From positions 2,267,393 to 2,331,392 of the forward strand of contig NZ_FOJA01000001.1 of the NCBI RefSeq assembly GCF_900110535.1: a stretch of 64,000 bases of DNA, written 5' to 3'. The DNA comes from Halobacterium jilantaiense. GTDB taxonomy: Archaea; Halobacteriota; Halobacteria; Halobacteriales; Halobacteriaceae. Below are positions 7,979-18,097 of the stretch, in pieces (positions within the stretch are counted from its first letter, which is position 1; each line of letters starts with the position of its first letter). Under the pieces are notes generated by a model that did not search any database, was not told the DNA's origin, and saw only the letters and a program-made list of their open reading frames with translations. A program made the translations under genes and the position numbers.

Positions 7979-8830
7979 ATGACACGCAGCGTACTCGTGC
8001 CGTCGTCCCTCGTCCGGGAAGCCGAGGACAAACGCGAGGCAACTCGCAAACTCGGTTACGTCGCCCGCGCGGCGGCGGTGTTCCGGATCGATCGCCTCGT
8101 CGTCTTCCCCGACGAAGACGGCGAGCGCGAGTGGGCCGGCGGGTTCGTCGAAACGGTGTTGCGGTACGCCGCGACGCCACCGTACCTCCGAAAGGAGGCC
8201 TTCGACACGCGCGACGAACTGGAGTACGCCGGTGTCCTGCCGCCGCTCCGTCTCTCGTCATGGACCGGCTCAGACTCGAGCGGGTCTGGGTCGTTACGAC
8301 AGGGAATTGTGACCAAGGTCGGATCTGAAGGGCGCGTTCGGGTCAATTGCGGCACGCAACACCCGATCTCGCTCCACGAGCCTCCCGGTATGGAGCTCGT
8401 GGAGGGAGAGCGCGTGACCATCAGGGTCTCTTCGCGACGACCGGTCCGTGCGAAACTGGTCGACGAACCCCTCCCGGGGTTCTCGGTCGAACGCACGGAC
8501 CTCGGTGACGCTCTCGACCGTTCCGACGCGGGCGTTCGCATCGCGACCTCCCGGCACGGGGAGCCGCTTTCGGTGGCTTCCCTCGGGGGGTACGCCGAAC
8601 GCGCCGCCCGGGACGGACTGACCGTCGCCTTCGGGGCACCGGAACGTGGGCTTCCGCCCATGCTCGGTGTCTCCGAGGACGCGGTCAGGGAGTCGGTCAC
8701 CGACTCATCCGCCGACGCACCCGCGCGATTCGACGCCTGGCTCAACACCATCCCCGATCAGGGGAGCGAGGTCGTACGCACCGAAGAAGCGGTGTTCGCG
8801 ACACTCGGCTCCCTGACGCTCACGGAGTGA
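7979..8830 (+). CDS. SPOUT-type RNA methyltransferase (DUF171 / COG2106)
   Basis: 283 residues, similar in plan to the COG2106 family of putative RNA methyltransferases, often encoded just before ribosomal protein L3 in archaea. The N-terminal half has the alpha/beta start VLVPSSLVREAEDKREATRKLGYVARAAAVFRID, then a region with TPPYLRKEAF and LPPLRLSSW. An OB/TRAM-like insert (GIVTKVGSEGRVRVNCG) follows, and the C-terminal part has the knot-like VAFGAPERGLPPML. It probably methylates rRNA using S-adenosylmethionine; the target is not shown by the sequence. It is the first gene of the ribosomal operon, four bases before rpl3. Confidence 0.8.
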   Translation: MTRSVLVPSSLVREAEDKREATRKLGYVARAAAVFRIDRLVVFPDEDGEREWAGGFVETVLRYAATPPYLRKEAFDTRDELEYAGVLPPLRLSSWTGSDSSGSGSLRQGIVTKVGSEGRVRVNCGTQHPISLHEPPGMELVEGERVTIRVSSRRPVRAKLVDEPLPGFSVERTDLGDALDRSDAGVRIATSRHGEPLSVASLGGYAERAARDGLTVAFGAPERGLPPMLGVSEDAVRESVTDSSADAPARFDAWLNTIPDQGSEVVRTEEAVFATLGSLTLTE

Positions 8831-8834
8831 TACG

Positions 8835-9842
8835 ATGCCACAGCCAAACCGACCACGCAAAGGCTCGATGGGGTTCAGTCCCCGCAAGCGCGCGGAGAGC
8901 GAAGTACCGCGCTTCAACTCGTGGCCCGCCGACGACGGTGAAGTCGGCCTCCAGGGCTTCGCTGGCTACAAAGCCGGCATGACCCACGTCGTCCTCGTCG
9001 ACGACAAGGCCAACGCACCGACCGAGGGCATGGAGACGACCGTCCCCGTGACGGTCGTCGAGACGCCGCCCATGCGGGCGGCCGCAGTCCGCCTGTACGA
9101 GGACACGCCGTACGGCAAGAAGCCGCTAACGGAAGTCTGGGCGGACGACACCCACGAGGCGCTCGACCGCACGCTCTCCGTTCCCGACGAGGGCGGAGAC
9201 ATTGAGGAATTGAACGAGGCGCTCGACACCGAGGAAGTCGCCGACGTCCGTGTCATCACGCACACGGCACCCGGCGACGCCCCGGGCGTCCCGAAGAAGA
9301 AGCCCGACGTCATGGAAACTCGCGTCGGCGGCGGTACGCTCGCCGACCGACTCGAGTTCGCCGCCGACCTCCTTGAGGACGGCGGTGCCCACGACTTCGG
9401 TGACGTGTTCCGCGCCGGCGAGTTCACGGACGTCGCGGGCGTCACGAAGGGCAAGGGCACCCAGGGCCCCGTCAAGCGCTGGGGCGTCCAGAAGCGGAAG
9501 GGCAAGCACGCCCGCCAGGGCTGGCGGCGCCGCATCGGTAACCTCGGCCCGTGGAACCCGAGCCGCGTTCGCTCGACGGTTCCCCAGCAGGGCCAGACCG
9601 GCTACCACCAGCGCACCGAACTGAACAAGCGCCTCATCGACATCAACGATGGGGACGAGCCGACGCCGGACGGCGGCTTCCCGAACTACGGCGAAGTCGA
9701 CGGCCCGTACACGCTCGTGAAAGGCTCGGTGCCCGGTCCGGAGCAGCGCCTCGTGCGCTTCCGGCCGGCCGTCCGGCCGAACGAATCGCCGCGCCTCGAT
9801 CCGGAGGTGCGGTACGTGAGCACCGCATCCAACCAGGGATAA
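8835..9842 (+). CDS. rpl3: Ribosomal protein L3 (uL3)
   Basis: 335 residues, the size of haloarchaeal L3. It begins MPQPNRPRKGSMGFSPRKRA, the known haloarchaeal N-terminus. A central loop, GVTKGKGTQGPVKRWG then KRKGKHARQGWRRRIGNLGPWNPSRV, reaches to the peptidyl-transferase centre in solved archaeal 50S structures. L3 is one of the early-assembling 23S-binding proteins. The ATG is placed four bases after the methyltransferase stop, and rpl4 follows three bases after its own stop, so it is part of a tightly packed operon. Confidence 0.97.
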   Translation: MPQPNRPRKGSMGFSPRKRAESEVPRFNSWPADDGEVGLQGFAGYKAGMTHVVLVDDKANAPTEGMETTVPVTVVETPPMRAAAVRLYEDTPYGKKPLTEVWADDTHEALDRTLSVPDEGGDIEELNEALDTEEVADVRVITHTAPGDAPGVPKKKPDVMETRVGGGTLADRLEFAADLLEDGGAHDFGDVFRAGEFTDVAGVTKGKGTQGPVKRWGVQKRKGKHARQGWRRRIGNLGPWNPSRVRSTVPQQGQTGYHQRTELNKRLIDINDGDEPTPDGGFPNYGEVDGPYTLVKGSVPGPEQRLVRFRPAVRPNESPRLDPEVRYVSTASNQG

Positions 9843-9845
9843 TCT

Positions 9846-10598
9846 ATGCAGGTAACCGTACGCGACCTGGACGGCGACGACGCTGGCACGCTCGACCTGC
9901 CGAGGGTCTTCGAGGAGCCGGTCCGACCGGACCTCGTGAAGCGTGCCGTGCTCGCCGCACAGGCCAACCGAACACAGGAGTACGGCGCCGACGAGTACGC
10001 GGGTCTGCGCACCACCGCAGAGTCGCCGGGGAGTGGGCGCGGCATGGCCCACGTCCCGCAGGCGAACGGGCAGGGAGCCCGCGTCCCGCAGACTGTCGGT
10101 GGCCGAGGCGCACACCCGCCGAAAGCCGAGAAAGACCACGGCCTCGACCTCAACGACAAGGAGCGAAAGGCCGCCGTTCGGTCCGCCGTCGCGGCGACGA
10201 CCGACACCGAGCTGGTGGCCGACCGCGGCCACAACTTCGACGAGGACGTCGAGCTCCCGCTCGTCGTGAGCGACGAGTTCGAGGACCTCGTGAAGACGAA
10301 GGAGGTCGCTGCCTTCCTCGAAGCGGTCGGCGTCCACGCGGACGTCGAGCGCGCCGACGAAGGCCGCACTGTCCGAGCCGGTCAGGGGAAGCTCCGCGGC
10401 CGCAAGTACAAGGAGCCGACCTCGATTCTGTTCGTCACGTCCAGCGAGCACGGGCCGTCGAAGGCCGCCCGCAACCTCGCCGGCGTCGACGTGGCGACGG
10501 GCCGAGAAGTGAACGCCGAAGACCTCGCACCGGGCGCAGAGCCGGGCCGACTGACGGCCTGGACGGAGAGCGCCGTCGAGGAGGTGGCCGAGCGATGA
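9846..10598 (+). CDS. rpl4: Ribosomal protein L4 (uL4, archaeal type)
   Basis: 250 residues. The family N-terminus [34 protein letters not shown] is present, and the extended loop ([36 protein letters not shown]) lines the peptide exit tunnel in archaeal ribosomes. The C-terminal part forms the Rossmann-like core ([41 protein letters not shown]). The last codon overlaps the rpl23 ATG in ATGA, so the two are translationally coupled. Confidence 0.97.
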   Translation: MQVTVRDLDGDDAGTLDLPRVFEEPVRPDLVKRAVLAAQANRTQEYGADEYAGLRTTAESPGSGRGMAHVPQANGQGARVPQTVGGRGAHPPKAEKDHGLDLNDKERKAAVRSAVAATTDTELVADRGHNFDEDVELPLVVSDEFEDLVKTKEVAAFLEAVGVHADVERADEGRTVRAGQGKLRGRKYKEPTSILFVTSSEHGPSKAARNLAGVDVATGREVNAEDLAPGAEPGRLTAWTESAVEEVAER

Positions 10599-10849
10599 GC
10601 TCCATCATCGACTACCCCCTCGTGACGGAGAAGGCGATGGACGAGATGGACTTCCAGAACAAGCTCCAGTTCGTCGTCGACATCGACGCGACGAAGCCCG
10701 AGATTCGGGACGTCGTGCAGGACGAGTACGAGGTCGACGTCGTCGACGTGAACACGCAGATCACCCCCGAAGCCAAGAAGAAGGCGACGGTGAAACTCTC
10801 CGAGGAGGACGACGCGCAGGACGTCGCCTCCCGCATCGGGGTGTTCTGA
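10595..10849 (+). CDS. rpl23: Ribosomal protein L23 (uL23)
   Basis: 84 residues, the short archaeal L23. The start [26 protein letters not shown] and the strand-helix pattern ([21 protein letters not shown]) are characteristic. L23 stands by the tunnel exit and is a docking site for signal recognition particle. Its ATG overlaps the rpl4 stop; rpl2 starts two bases after its TGA. Confidence 0.96.
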   Translation: MSSIIDYPLVTEKAMDEMDFQNKLQFVVDIDATKPEIRDVVQDEYEVDVVDVNTQITPEAKKKATVKLSEEDDAQDVASRIGVF

Positions 10850-10851
10850 CA

Positions 10852-11574
10852 ATGGGACGCAGAATCCAGGGTCAGCGACGCGGGCGCGGGACGTCGACGT
10901 TCCGTGCGCCGTCGCACCGATACAAGGGCGAACTGTCGCACAAACGCACCGAGGACGCGGACGTGCTCGCCGGCGAAGTCGTCGACGTGGAGCACGACCC
11001 GGCGCGCAGCGCGCCGGTCGCTCGCGTCGAGTTCGAGGACGGCGACCAGCGCCTCGTCCTCGCCAGCGAGGGCGTCGGCGTCGGTGACACCCTCGAGATC
11101 GGTATCTCCGCGAACATCGAGCCGGGCAACACGCTCCCGCTCGCGGAGATTCCCGAGGGCGTCCCGGTCTGTAACGTCGAGCGTCAGCCGGGCGACGGTG
11201 GCAAGTTCGCTCGCGCGAGCGGGGTCAACGCCGACCTCGTCACGCACGAGCGCGACGCCGCCATCGTTCAGCTGCCGTCCGGTGAGATGAAGCGGCTCTC
11301 CCCGGACTGCCGCGCGACCATCGGCGTGGTCGCGGGCGGTGGCCGGACGGAGAAGCCGTTCGTGAAGGCCGGCAACAAGCACCACAAGATGAAGTCGCGC
11401 GGCACGAAGTGGCCGCGCGTGCGTGGTGTCGCGATGAACGCCGTCGACCACCCGTTCGGTGGCGGTGGCCGCCAGCACCCGGGCCGACCGAAGTCGGTCT
11501 CCCGAGACGCGGCACCCGGCCGGAAGGTCGGTGACATCGCCTCGAAGCGGACCGGCCGCGGAGGCAACAAGTAA
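10852..11574 (+). CDS. rpl2: Ribosomal protein L2 (uL2)
   Basis: 240 residues. The Gly/His-rich C-terminal region is diagnostic: [19 protein letters not shown] carries the conserved His needed for peptidyl-transferase centre assembly. The N-terminal [23 protein letters not shown] and the OB/SH3-like core also fit. It binds 23S rRNA domain IV at the subunit interface. Two bases separate its stop from the rps19 ATG. Confidence 0.97.
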   Translation: MGRRIQGQRRGRGTSTFRAPSHRYKGELSHKRTEDADVLAGEVVDVEHDPARSAPVARVEFEDGDQRLVLASEGVGVGDTLEIGISANIEPGNTLPLAEIPEGVPVCNVERQPGDGGKFARASGVNADLVTHERDAAIVQLPSGEMKRLSPDCRATIGVVAGGGRTEKPFVKAGNKHHKMKSRGTKWPRVRGVAMNAVDHPFGGGGRQHPGRPKSVSRDAAPGRKVGDIASKRTGRGGNK

Positions 11575-11576
11575 CC

Positions 11577-11999
11577 ATGAGTACGGAATACCGAACCGGC
11601 CGCGAGGGTGAGTTCACCTACCGCGGTCACGACCTCGACGAGCTGCAGGACATGAGCCTGGAGGACGTCGCGGAACTGCTCCCCGCTCGCCAGCGGCGAA
11701 CCATCACCCGTGGCCTCTCCGACGAGCACGAGAAGGTGCTCGCAGAGGCTCGCGAGTCGACGGCCGAGGAGACGGCGAACGACCCGATCCGGACGCACCT
11801 GCGCGACATGCCGGTGCTGCCGGAGTTCGTCGGCCTGACGTTCGCGGTGTACACCGGCCAGGAGTTCGAGCGCGTCGAGGTCCAGCCCGAGATGATCGGG
11901 CACTACCTCGGCGAGTTCCAGCTCACGCGAACCTCGGTCGAACACGGGCAGGCGGGCATCGGCGCGACCCGCTCCTCGAAGTTCGTGCCGCTCAAATAA
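11577..11999 (+). CDS. rps19: Ribosomal protein S19 (uS19)
   Basis: 140 residues, longer than bacterial S19 because of an archaeal N-terminal extension ([44 protein letters not shown]). The conserved core includes [30 protein letters not shown] and the C-terminal [29 protein letters not shown], which contacts 16S rRNA at the head of the 30S subunit. Tightly spaced between rpl2 and rpl22. Confidence 0.96.
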   Translation: MSTEYRTGREGEFTYRGHDLDELQDMSLEDVAELLPARQRRTITRGLSDEHEKVLAEARESTAEETANDPIRTHLRDMPVLPEFVGLTFAVYTGQEFERVEVQPEMIGHYLGEFQLTRTSVEHGQAGIGATRSSKFVPLK

Positions 12000-12002
12000 C
12001 CC

Positions 12003-12479
12003 ATGGGAATCAGCTACAGCGTGGACGTGGACCCCGAGGAGTCGGCGAAGGCCATGCTCCGGGAGCGGTCCATCAGTCTGAAGCACAGCAAGGCCATCGC
12101 CCGCGAAATCAAGGGCGAGACGGTCGCCGACGCGGAGGACTACCTCCAGGCGGTCGTCGACGAGGAGCAGTCGGTGCCCTTCAAGCAGCACAACAGTGGC
12201 GTCGGCCACCGGAACGACATCGACGGCTGGGACGCGGGACGGTACCCCGAGAAGGCCTCGAAGGACTTCCTGAAGCTGCTCTCGAACGTGTCGAACAACG
12301 CCGAGCAGCAGGGTTTCGACCCGTCCGAGATGGTCATCGACCACGTCGCTCCCCACAAGGTCGGCGAGAGCCAGGGCCGCAAGCCCCGCGCGATGGGGCG
12401 GGCCAGCCCGTGGAACTCGACGCTCTGTGACGTGGAGATTGTCGTGACCGAGCCCGAGGAAGAGGAGGTGTCTGCCTGA
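12003..12479 (+). CDS. rpl22: Ribosomal protein L22 (uL22)
   Basis: 158 residues. The start GISYSVDVDPEESAKAMLRERSISLKHSKAIAREIKG is the archaeal L22 N-terminus. The beta-hairpin end, with ESQGRKPRAMGRASPWNSTLCDVEIVV, reaches into the exit tunnel. The TGA overlaps the rps3 ATG (TGATG at 12477-12481). Confidence 0.96.
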   Translation: MGISYSVDVDPEESAKAMLRERSISLKHSKAIAREIKGETVADAEDYLQAVVDEEQSVPFKQHNSGVGHRNDIDGWDAGRYPEKASKDFLKLLSNVSNNAEQQGFDPSEMVIDHVAPHKVGESQGRKPRAMGRASPWNSTLCDVEIVVTEPEEEEVSA

Positions 12480-13396
12480 TGGCGGACGAACTCGAGTTCA
12501 TCGAGCAGGGTCTCCAGCGGTCCCAGATCGACGAGTTCTTCGCCGAGGAGCTGGCGCGAGCCGGCTACGGCGGTATGGACCTCGCACCGACGCCGATGGG
12601 CATGCAGATCGTCCTCAAGGCCGAGAAGCCCGGGATGGTCATCGGCAAGGGCGGGAAGAACATCCGGAAAATCACCACCCAGCTCGAGGAGCGATTCGAC
12701 CTCGAGGACCCGCAGATCGACGTGCAGGAGGTCGACGAACCCGACCTGAACGCACAGATCGTCGCGGACCGCCTCGCGAACGCGCTCGAGCGCGGCTGGT
12801 ACTTCCGGAAGGCCGGCCACACGACCATCGACCGCATCATGGAGTCCGGCGCACTCGGTGCCGAGATCGTCCTGAGCGGGAAGGTCACCGGTAACCGCGG
12901 CCGCGTGGAGAAGTTCAACCGCGGCTACATCAAGCACAACGGCGAGCCCGCCGAGGAGATCGTCGACCACGGCAAGGGTGTCGCGGTGATGAAGCTCGGC
13001 ACCATCGGCGTGAACGTGAAGATCATCCCGCCGAACGCGGAACTCCCCGACGACTTCGAAATCCAGGAGGACGCGGACATCGAAGACCTCGTCGTGGACG
13101 AAGCCGAAGCCGGCGAGGACCTCGAAGAGCTCCTCGAAGGCGAGGGCGACGAGGTCGCGGCCGAGGACGACGAGGCCGCCGACGTCGAGGACGCCGCGGA
13201 GTCCGCGGAGTTCGACGACGAGGAAGTCATCGAGGAGGCCATCGAGGCCGACGACGAGGTCGAGGAGGAACTCGACGAACTCGCCGACGAGGTCGAGGGC
13301 GAGGACGACGAGTTCAGCGACGTCGACGAGGAGGCCGCCGAGACGGCGGAAGACCTGCTCGACGAGATGGACGACGAAGAGGGGGGTGAGGAGTAA
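12479..13396 (+). CDS. rps3: Ribosomal protein S3 (uS3) with long acidic tail
   Basis: 305 residues. An N-terminal KH domain with [20 protein letters not shown] (GXXG loop) binds 16S rRNA, and the second domain includes [25 protein letters not shown]. From about residue 195 the protein is almost only Glu, Asp, Ala and Val, an acidic extension of roughly 110 residues seen in haloarchaeal S3 and matching adaptation to molar KCl. The extension is also repetitive at the DNA level (GAGGACGACGAG-type runs), so its length may vary between strains. Its stop overlaps the rpl29 ATG (TAATG). Confidence 0.96.
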   Translation: MADELEFIEQGLQRSQIDEFFAEELARAGYGGMDLAPTPMGMQIVLKAEKPGMVIGKGGKNIRKITTQLEERFDLEDPQIDVQEVDEPDLNAQIVADRLANALERGWYFRKAGHTTIDRIMESGALGAEIVLSGKVTGNRGRVEKFNRGYIKHNGEPAEEIVDHGKGVAVMKLGTIGVNVKIIPPNAELPDDFEIQEDADIEDLVVDEAEAGEDLEELLEGEGDEVAAEDDEAADVEDAAESAEFDDEEVIEEAIEADDEVEEELDELADEVEGEDDEFSDVDEEAAETAEDLLDEMDDEEGGEE

Positions 13397-13620
13397 TGGC
13401 GATTCTCCACACGCAGGAGATTCGCGACATGACCCCTCCGGAGCGCGAGGCCGAACTGGAAGAGCTCGAGACCGAGCTCCTGAACTCGAAGGCAGTGAAG
13501 GCCGCCGGTGGTGCCCCGGACAACCCGGGTCGCATCGGCGAGCTCCGGAAGACGATCGCCCGCATCAAGACGATTCAGCGGGAAGAAGGCGACCTCGACG
13601 CCGACGACACCGAGGAATAA
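13396..13620 (+). CDS. rpl29: Ribosomal protein L29 (uL29)
   Basis: 74 residues forming the two-helix L29 fold: [37 protein letters not shown], then a [22 protein letters not shown] helix. It binds near the peptide exit and helps dock signal recognition particle. The ATG shares its first base with the rps3 stop. Four bases separate its stop from rnp1. Confidence 0.95.
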   Translation: MAILHTQEIRDMTPPEREAELEELETELLNSKAVKAAGGAPDNPGRIGELRKTIARIKTIQREEGDLDADDTEE

Positions 13621-13624
13621 CACA

Positions 13625-13990
13625 ATGAGTCTGACACCCGAATCGCTACCGCGACACGAACTCCTCGGCCTGCACGTGCGGGTCGTCGAGGACACCGACC
13701 AGTCGCGGGTGGGCATCGAGGGTTGCGTCGTCCGTGAGACGATGCAGACCCTCTGTCTTGACACTGATTCGGGTGTCAGACAGGTCCCCAAGGCGGGGGC
13801 CACCTTCGAGTTCCGACTCACAGATGAAGCTGCGGCCCCGGACAACGGGGCCGGGACCGCGTTCAAACCTGCAGGTGGCGAGAGCCAAACCACTGGCGAG
13901 AGCGTGGCCTACGTTACGGTGGATGGAGTCAAACTGCTCTCACGACCCGAGCGACGCTCCGAGAACGGAGTTGATTCGAAATGGCGATAG
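13625..13990 (+). CDS. rnp1: RNase P protein component 1 (Rpp29/Pop4 homologue)
   Basis: 121 residues. The core [37 protein letters not shown] and the later strand [10 protein letters not shown] match archaeal Rnp1, an Sm-like barrel that binds the specificity part of RNase P RNA and helps mature tRNA 5' ends. Its position between rpl29 and rps17 is the normal archaeal one, linking tRNA processing to ribosome synthesis. The last ten bases overlap the start of rps17. A variable insert rich in Gly, Ala and Ser ([24 protein letters not shown]) lies before the C-terminal strand. Confidence 0.93.
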   Translation: MSLTPESLPRHELLGLHVRVVEDTDQSRVGIEGCVVRETMQTLCLDTDSGVRQVPKAGATFEFRLTDEAAAPDNGAGTAFKPAGGESQTTGESVAYVTVDGVKLLSRPERRSENGVDSKWR

Positions 13991-14310
13991 GACTGAACGT
14001 AACAGAACCGGAGGGCACCTGCTCCGACGAGAACTGTCCGTTCCACGGAAGTCTTTCCGTGCGCGGTCAGGTTCTCGAGGGAGAAGTGGCCTCCACAGAC
14101 ATGGAGAAAACCGTCGTCGTCGAACGCGAGTACGACGTGTTCGTGCCGAAGTACGACCGCTACATGAAGCGGCGGTCGCGCGTTCCGGCACACGCACCCG
14201 AGTGCTTCGACATCAGTGTCGGCGACACGGTGAGCATCGCAGAGACCCGACCGCTCTCGAAGACCAAGTCCCACGTTGTCGTGGAAGTCACCGACGGAGG
14301 TGACGCCTGA
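13981..14310 (+). CDS. rps17: Ribosomal protein S17 (uS17)
   Basis: 109 residues. The archaeal N-terminus [31 protein letters not shown] precedes the OB-fold core ([63 protein letters not shown]). The N-terminal pair of Cys (CSDENC) is typical of archaeal S17. Starts inside the end of rnp1; its TGA overlaps the rpl14 ATG. Confidence 0.96.
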   Translation: MAIGLNVTEPEGTCSDENCPFHGSLSVRGQVLEGEVASTDMEKTVVVEREYDVFVPKYDRYMKRRSRVPAHAPECFDISVGDTVSIAETRPLSKTKSHVVVEVTDGGDA

Positions 14311-14708
14311 TGGAAGCCATCAAGGCCGACGTCACGCAGGGACTGGAGAAGGGCTCGCTGATCACGTGCGCCGACAACACTGGCGCACGCGAGCTCAAAA
14401 TCACGAGCGTGAAGGGGTATCAGGGAACGAAGAACCGCCACCCGAAGGCCGGGCTGGGTGACACGATCACCGTCTCGGTGACGAAGGGCACGCCGGAGAT
14501 GCGCCGCCAGGTACTGGAGGCCGTCGTCGTGCGTCAGCGCAAGCCCATCCGTCGGCCGGACGGGACGCGCGTCAAGTTCGAGGACAACGCCGCCGTCATC
14601 ATCGACGACCTCGGCGAGCCTCGCGGGACCGAGATCAAGGGCCCGATTTCGCGCGAAGTGGCGGAACGGTACGGTACCATCGCGAGTACCGCGACGATGA
14701 TTGTATAG
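14310..14708 (+). CDS. rpl14: Ribosomal protein L14 (uL14)
   Basis: 132 residues with the L14 signature [19 protein letters not shown] near the N-terminus and [49 protein letters not shown] at the C-terminus. It binds 23S rRNA and forms an intersubunit bridge. TGATG overlap with rps17; three bases separate its stop from rpl24. Confidence 0.97.
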   Translation: MEAIKADVTQGLEKGSLITCADNTGARELKITSVKGYQGTKNRHPKAGLGDTITVSVTKGTPEMRRQVLEAVVVRQRKPIRRPDGTRVKFEDNAAVIIDDLGEPRGTEIKGPISREVAERYGTIASTATMIV

Positions 14709-14711
14709 ACA

Positions 14712-15068
14712 ATGAGCGAACAACCACACAAACAGCGAACTCGCACGGAGCGCGCGTCGCTGCACGAGAAGCAGGACCAGGTGCGGGCGACCCTGGCCGA
14801 CGACCTCCGAGAGGAGTACGGCCAGCGGAACGTTCGCGTCAACGTCGGCGACACCGTCGAGGTCATGCGTGGCGACTACGCCGGCGAAGACGGCGAAGTC
14901 GTCGACGTGGACCTGCGTGACGCCGAGGTGTTCGTGGAGGATGTAACGGTGGAGGCCGCCGACGGCGAGGAGACGCCTCGTCCCGTCGACTCCAGCAACC
15001 TCCGCGTGACGGACCTCGACCTCGAGGACGACGTGCGCGCCGAGCGACTGGAGGGTGACAACGAATGA
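14712..15068 (+). CDS. rpl24: Ribosomal protein L24 (uL24)
   Basis: 118 residues. The N-terminal [60 protein letters not shown] holds the KOW motif, here in its usual archaeal form. It starts 50S assembly near the 5' end of 23S rRNA. Its stop overlaps the rps4e ATG (ATGA). Confidence 0.96.
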   Translation: MSEQPHKQRTRTERASLHEKQDQVRATLADDLREEYGQRNVRVNVGDTVEVMRGDYAGEDGEVVDVDLRDAEVFVEDVTVEAADGEETPRPVDSSNLRVTDLDLEDDVRAERLEGDNE

Positions 15069-15766
15069 CGAACCACCAGAAGCGACTCTCGGTACCGAAG
15101 TCCTGGCCCGTCGAGCGGAAGACGGAGACGTTCACCGCGAAGGCCGGGGCCGGCCCGCACGGCGAGTCCGGCGTGCCGCTGGTCGTCGTGCTCCGGGACG
15201 TCCTGGGCTACGTCGACGACTCCAGCGAAGCACAGTACGCCATCAACACGGACGGCGTGCTCGTCAACGGCGGGAGCGTCGGCGACGTCAACCGCCCCAT
15301 CGGGATGTTCGACATCCTGGCGTTCCCGGCACGCGACGAGTACTACCGCGTGTTCCCGGACCAGGGCGGCCGACTCGGTCTCACGGAGATCGACGCCGAC
15401 GCGGCCGGCAGCAAGCTGAACAAGGTCACTGACAAGACGACCGTCTCCGGCGGTCGCACGCAGTTGAACTTCCACGACGGCACGAACCTCGTGGTCGACG
15501 AAGACGACTACGCGGGGGGCGACTCCGTGGTTGTCGACAACGAGACCAACGAGATCGTCGCGCACTTCGAGTACGAGGAGGGCGCGCTCGTCACGGCCGT
15601 CGCCGGCCAGCACGCCGGTGACATCGGCGAGATCGACGAGATCGACGTGCAGCCCGGCAGCGCGGACAACACGGTCCGCGTGGAGACCGACGACGACGGC
15701 TTCGAGACGGTCGAAGAGTACGTCGTCGTCATCGACGAGAACTTCGTCGAGGGTGATGACGAATGA
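15065..15766 (+). CDS. rps4e: Ribosomal protein S4e (eS4)
   Basis: 233 residues of the archaeal/eukaryotic eS4 family. An N-terminal S4-like RNA-binding region ([30 protein letters not shown], then [27 protein letters not shown]) is followed by the central domain and a C-terminal KOW-like part ([16 protein letters not shown]). It has no bacterial counterpart. ATGA overlaps join it to rpl24 on the left and rpl5 on the right. Confidence 0.96.
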   Translation: MTNHQKRLSVPKSWPVERKTETFTAKAGAGPHGESGVPLVVVLRDVLGYVDDSSEAQYAINTDGVLVNGGSVGDVNRPIGMFDILAFPARDEYYRVFPDQGGRLGLTEIDADAAGSKLNKVTDKTTVSGGRTQLNFHDGTNLVVDEDDYAGGDSVVVDNETNEIVAHFEYEEGALVTAVAGQHAGDIGEIDEIDVQPGSADNTVRVETDDDGFETVEEYVVVIDENFVEGDDE

Positions 15767-16287
15767 GTGAGGCAGACGCCGACTTCCACGAGATGCGGGA
15801 GCCCCGCATCGAGAAGGTCGTCGTCCACATGGGCGTCGGCCAGGGCGGTGTCGAACTCCAGAACGCGGAGGGTATCCTCCAGGAGATCACCGGCCAGGAC
15901 ACGGTTCGCACGCAGGCGAAGCGTCCGGAACCTGAGTTCGGTCTCCGGAAGGGCGACCCGATCGGCGCGAAGGTCACGCTGCGGGGCGACGACGCCGAGG
16001 ACTTCCTCGGGCGCGCGCTCCCCGCTGCGGACATCGATCGTCGCCAGTTCGACGACACCGGGAACGTGAGCTTCGGTATCGAGGAGCACACGGACTTCCC
16101 GAGCCAGGAGTACGACCCGAACATCGGAATCTACGGGATGGACGTCACCGTGAACCTCACCCGTCCGGGCTACCGGGTCGCGAAGCGCGACCAGGTCTCC
16201 CGACAGATTCCCTCGAACCACCGACTCGACCCCGAGGACGCGGTCACGTACCTCGAATCCAACTTCGACGTGGAGGTCAACGAATGA
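15763..16287 (+). CDS. rpl5: Ribosomal protein L5 (uL5)
   Basis: 174 residues. Core motifs are [33 protein letters not shown] and [34 protein letters not shown]5 binds 5S rRNA and forms part of the central protuberance. Start overlaps the rps4e stop; stop overlaps the rps14 ATG. Confidence 0.97.
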   Translation: MSEADADFHEMREPRIEKVVVHMGVGQGGVELQNAEGILQEITGQDTVRTQAKRPEPEFGLRKGDPIGAKVTLRGDDAEDFLGRALPAADIDRRQFDDTGNVSFGIEEHTDFPSQEYDPNIGIYGMDVTVNLTRPGYRVAKRDQVSRQIPSNHRLDPEDAVTYLESNFDVEVNE

Positions 16288-16442
16288 GCGAGACGGACGC
16301 CGAGACAGCAGAGACAGGCCAGACGCACGAGTGCCGGCGCTGTGGCCGCGAACAGGGCCTCGTCGGCAAGTACGACATCTGGCTGTGTCGACAGTGCTTC
16401 CGCGAGATCGCCCGCTCGATGGGCTTCAAGAAGTACAGCTAA
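16284..16442 (+). CDS. rps14: Ribosomal protein S14 (uS14, zinc-binding)
   Basis: 52 residues, too short for simple ORF filters. It holds the S14 zinc motif CRRCG...CRQC (Cys 17, 20, 35, 38) and ends [13 protein letters not shown], the conserved 16S-binding tail. The first 15 residues are an acidic haloarchaeal leader ([15 protein letters not shown]). ATG 16284 overlaps the rpl5 TGA; rps8 begins two bases after its TAA. Confidence 0.96.
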   Translation: MSETDAETAETGQTHECRRCGREQGLVGKYDIWLCRQCFREIARSMGFKKYS

Positions 16443-16444
16443 CA

Positions 16445-16837
16445 ATGACGGCAAACGATCCACTGTCCGACGCACTCTCCGGCCTCGACAACGCCGAGAG
16501 CGTCGGGCATCTCACACACACGGTAGAGCCCGCCTCGAACATGGTCGGCTCCGTCCTCGAGGTCTTCTACGACCGCGGGTACATCGACGGCTTCGAGTTC
16601 GTCGACGACGGGAAGGCCGGCCGCTTCGAGGTCGAACTGAAGGGTGCCATCAACGAGTGCGGTCCCGTGAACCCGCGGTACTCCGTGGGCGCGGACGGCT
16701 TCGAGCAGTGGGAGAAGCGATACCTCCCGGCCCGGGACTACGGCGCGCTCGTTGTGACGACCAGCCACGGCATCATGAGCCACTACGAGGCCCGCGAGGA
16801 GGGCGTCGGTGGCCAGGTCATCGCGTACGTATACTGA
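16445..16837 (+). CDS. rps8: Ribosomal protein S8 (uS8)
   Basis: 130 residues. It has the S8 start DPLSDALSGLDNAESVG and the C-terminal core RYLPARDYGALVVTTSHGIMSHYEAREEGVGGQVIAYVY, which contacts the central domain of 16S rRNA. The ATG at 16445 is set by the rps14 stop two bases earlier; longer in-frame starts run into rps14 and are shadows. Confidence 0.97.
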   Translation: MTANDPLSDALSGLDNAESVGHLTHTVEPASNMVGSVLEVFYDRGYIDGFEFVDDGKAGRFEVELKGAINECGPVNPRYSVGADGFEQWEKRYLPARDYGALVVTTSHGIMSHYEAREEGVGGQVIAYVY

Positions 16838-16840
16838 ATC

Positions 16841-17377
16841 ATGGCACGAATCGAAATCGAAATTCCGGACGACGTGACGGCTGAGGTCGACCACCTCGAC
16901 CTCACCGTCGAGGGCCCCGAGGGCTCCGTCACGCGACGCCTCTGGTACCCCGACGTCGACGTCAGCGTCTCCGACGACGCGGTCGTCGTCGAGAGCGACG
17001 CGGAGGACGCGAAGACGAACTCGACCGTCGGCACCTTCGAGAGCCACGTGGAGAACATGTTCCACGGGGTCACCGAGGGCTGGGAGTACAAGCTCGAAGT
17101 GCACTACTCTCACTTCCCGATGCAGGTCGACGTGGAGGGCGACGAGGTCGTCATCCAGAACTTCCTCGGTGAGAAGGCGGCCCGCCGCACCACCATCCGT
17201 GGCGACACGGACGTCGAAGTGGACGGCGAGGACGTCACGCTCAGCGGCCCGAGTATCGAGGACGTCGGCCAGACGGCGGCCGACATCGAACAGCTGACGC
17301 GGGTCACCGACAAGGACACGCGCGTCTTCCAGGACGGCGTCTACATCGTCGAGAAGCCCGCGAAGGGAGGTGCCTGA
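16841..17377 (+). CDS. rpl6: Ribosomal protein L6 (uL6)
   Basis: 178 residues with the duplicated L6 fold. The second half carries PMQVDVEGDEVVIQNFLGEKAARRTTIRGDTDVEVDGEDVTLSGPSIEDVGQTAADIEQLTRVTDKDTRVFQDGVYIVEKP, the part that binds the sarcin-ricin region. It follows rps8 by three bases and precedes rpl32e by three. Confidence 0.97.
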   Translation: MARIEIEIPDDVTAEVDHLDLTVEGPEGSVTRRLWYPDVDVSVSDDAVVVESDAEDAKTNSTVGTFESHVENMFHGVTEGWEYKLEVHYSHFPMQVDVEGDEVVIQNFLGEKAARRTTIRGDTDVEVDGEDVTLSGPSIEDVGQTAADIEQLTRVTDKDTRVFQDGVYIVEKPAKGGA

Positions 17378-17380
17378 TAG

Positions 17381-18097
17381 ATGAGCGACGACACACCCCA
17401 GGAACTCTCGGACATCTCCGGTGTCGGCCCGTCGAAGGCCGAGGCGCTGGAGGAGGCCGGCTACGAGTCCGTCGAGGACGTGCAGGCGGCCAGCCAGAGC
17501 GACCTCGCGGAGGTCGACGGCGTCGGGAACGCCCTCGCGGCCCGTATCAAGGCCGACGTCGGCGGTCTCGAGGTCGAAGAGGACACCGAGGCGGAGGTCG
17601 AGGAGGCCGAACCCGAGGAGACCGAAGACGAGGAGGACGAAGACGTGGAGACGGAGCTCCGTCCCCGCGGTCTCTCCGAGAAGACGCCGGACCTCAGCGA
17701 CGAGGAGCAGCGGCTCCTCGAGAAGCGCCGGCGCGTCGGCAAGCCGCAGTTCAACCGTCAGGACTACCACAAGAAGAAGCGGACGCCGAAGTCGTGGCGT
17801 CGTCCGAAGGGCACGCTGTCCAAGCAGCGTCGCGGCGTGAAAGGCAAGGGCGACACCGTCCAGGCCGGATTCCGCACGCCGAAGGCGGTTCGAGGCAAGC
17901 ACCCGAGCGGCTTCGAGGAGGTCCGCGTCCACAACACGGACGACCTCGACGCCGTCGACCCGGACACGGAAGCGGCCCGCATCGCTTCGAAGGTCGGCGC
18001 TCGCAAGCGCGAGCGCATCGAGGAGCAGGCCGAAGAGCAGGGCATCCGCGTCCTGAACCCGACCTACGTGGAAGTGGAGGTCGAAGACAATGAGTGA
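17381..18097 (+). CDS. rpl32e: Ribosomal protein L32e (eL32) with helix-hairpin-helix extension
   Basis: 238 residues in two parts. Residues about 5-60 form a helix-hairpin-helix unit ([27 protein letters not shown] and [18 protein letters not shown]), then an acidic linker of about 35 residues. The C-terminal 130 residues are L32e proper ([51 protein letters not shown]). The extension is typical of haloarchaeal L32e; its role is unknown. The stop overlaps rpl19e by eight bases. Confidence 0.95.
   Translation: MSDDTPQELSDISGVGPSKAEALEEAGYESVEDVQAASQSDLAEVDGVGNALAARIKADVGGLEVEEDTEAEVEEAEPEETEDEEDEDVETELRPRGLSEKTPDLSDEEQRLLEKRRRVGKPQFNRQDYHKKKRTPKSWRRPKGTLSKQRRGVKGKGDTVQAGFRTPKAVRGKHPSGFEEVRVHNTDDLDAVDPDTEAARIASKVGARKRERIEEQAEEQGIRVLNPTYVEVEVEDNE

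Noticed and set aside
13080-13395. Acidic tail of S3 as a separate gene or frameshift
   Set aside because: The frame is continuous with the KH domains, and such tails are normal for haloarchaeal S3.
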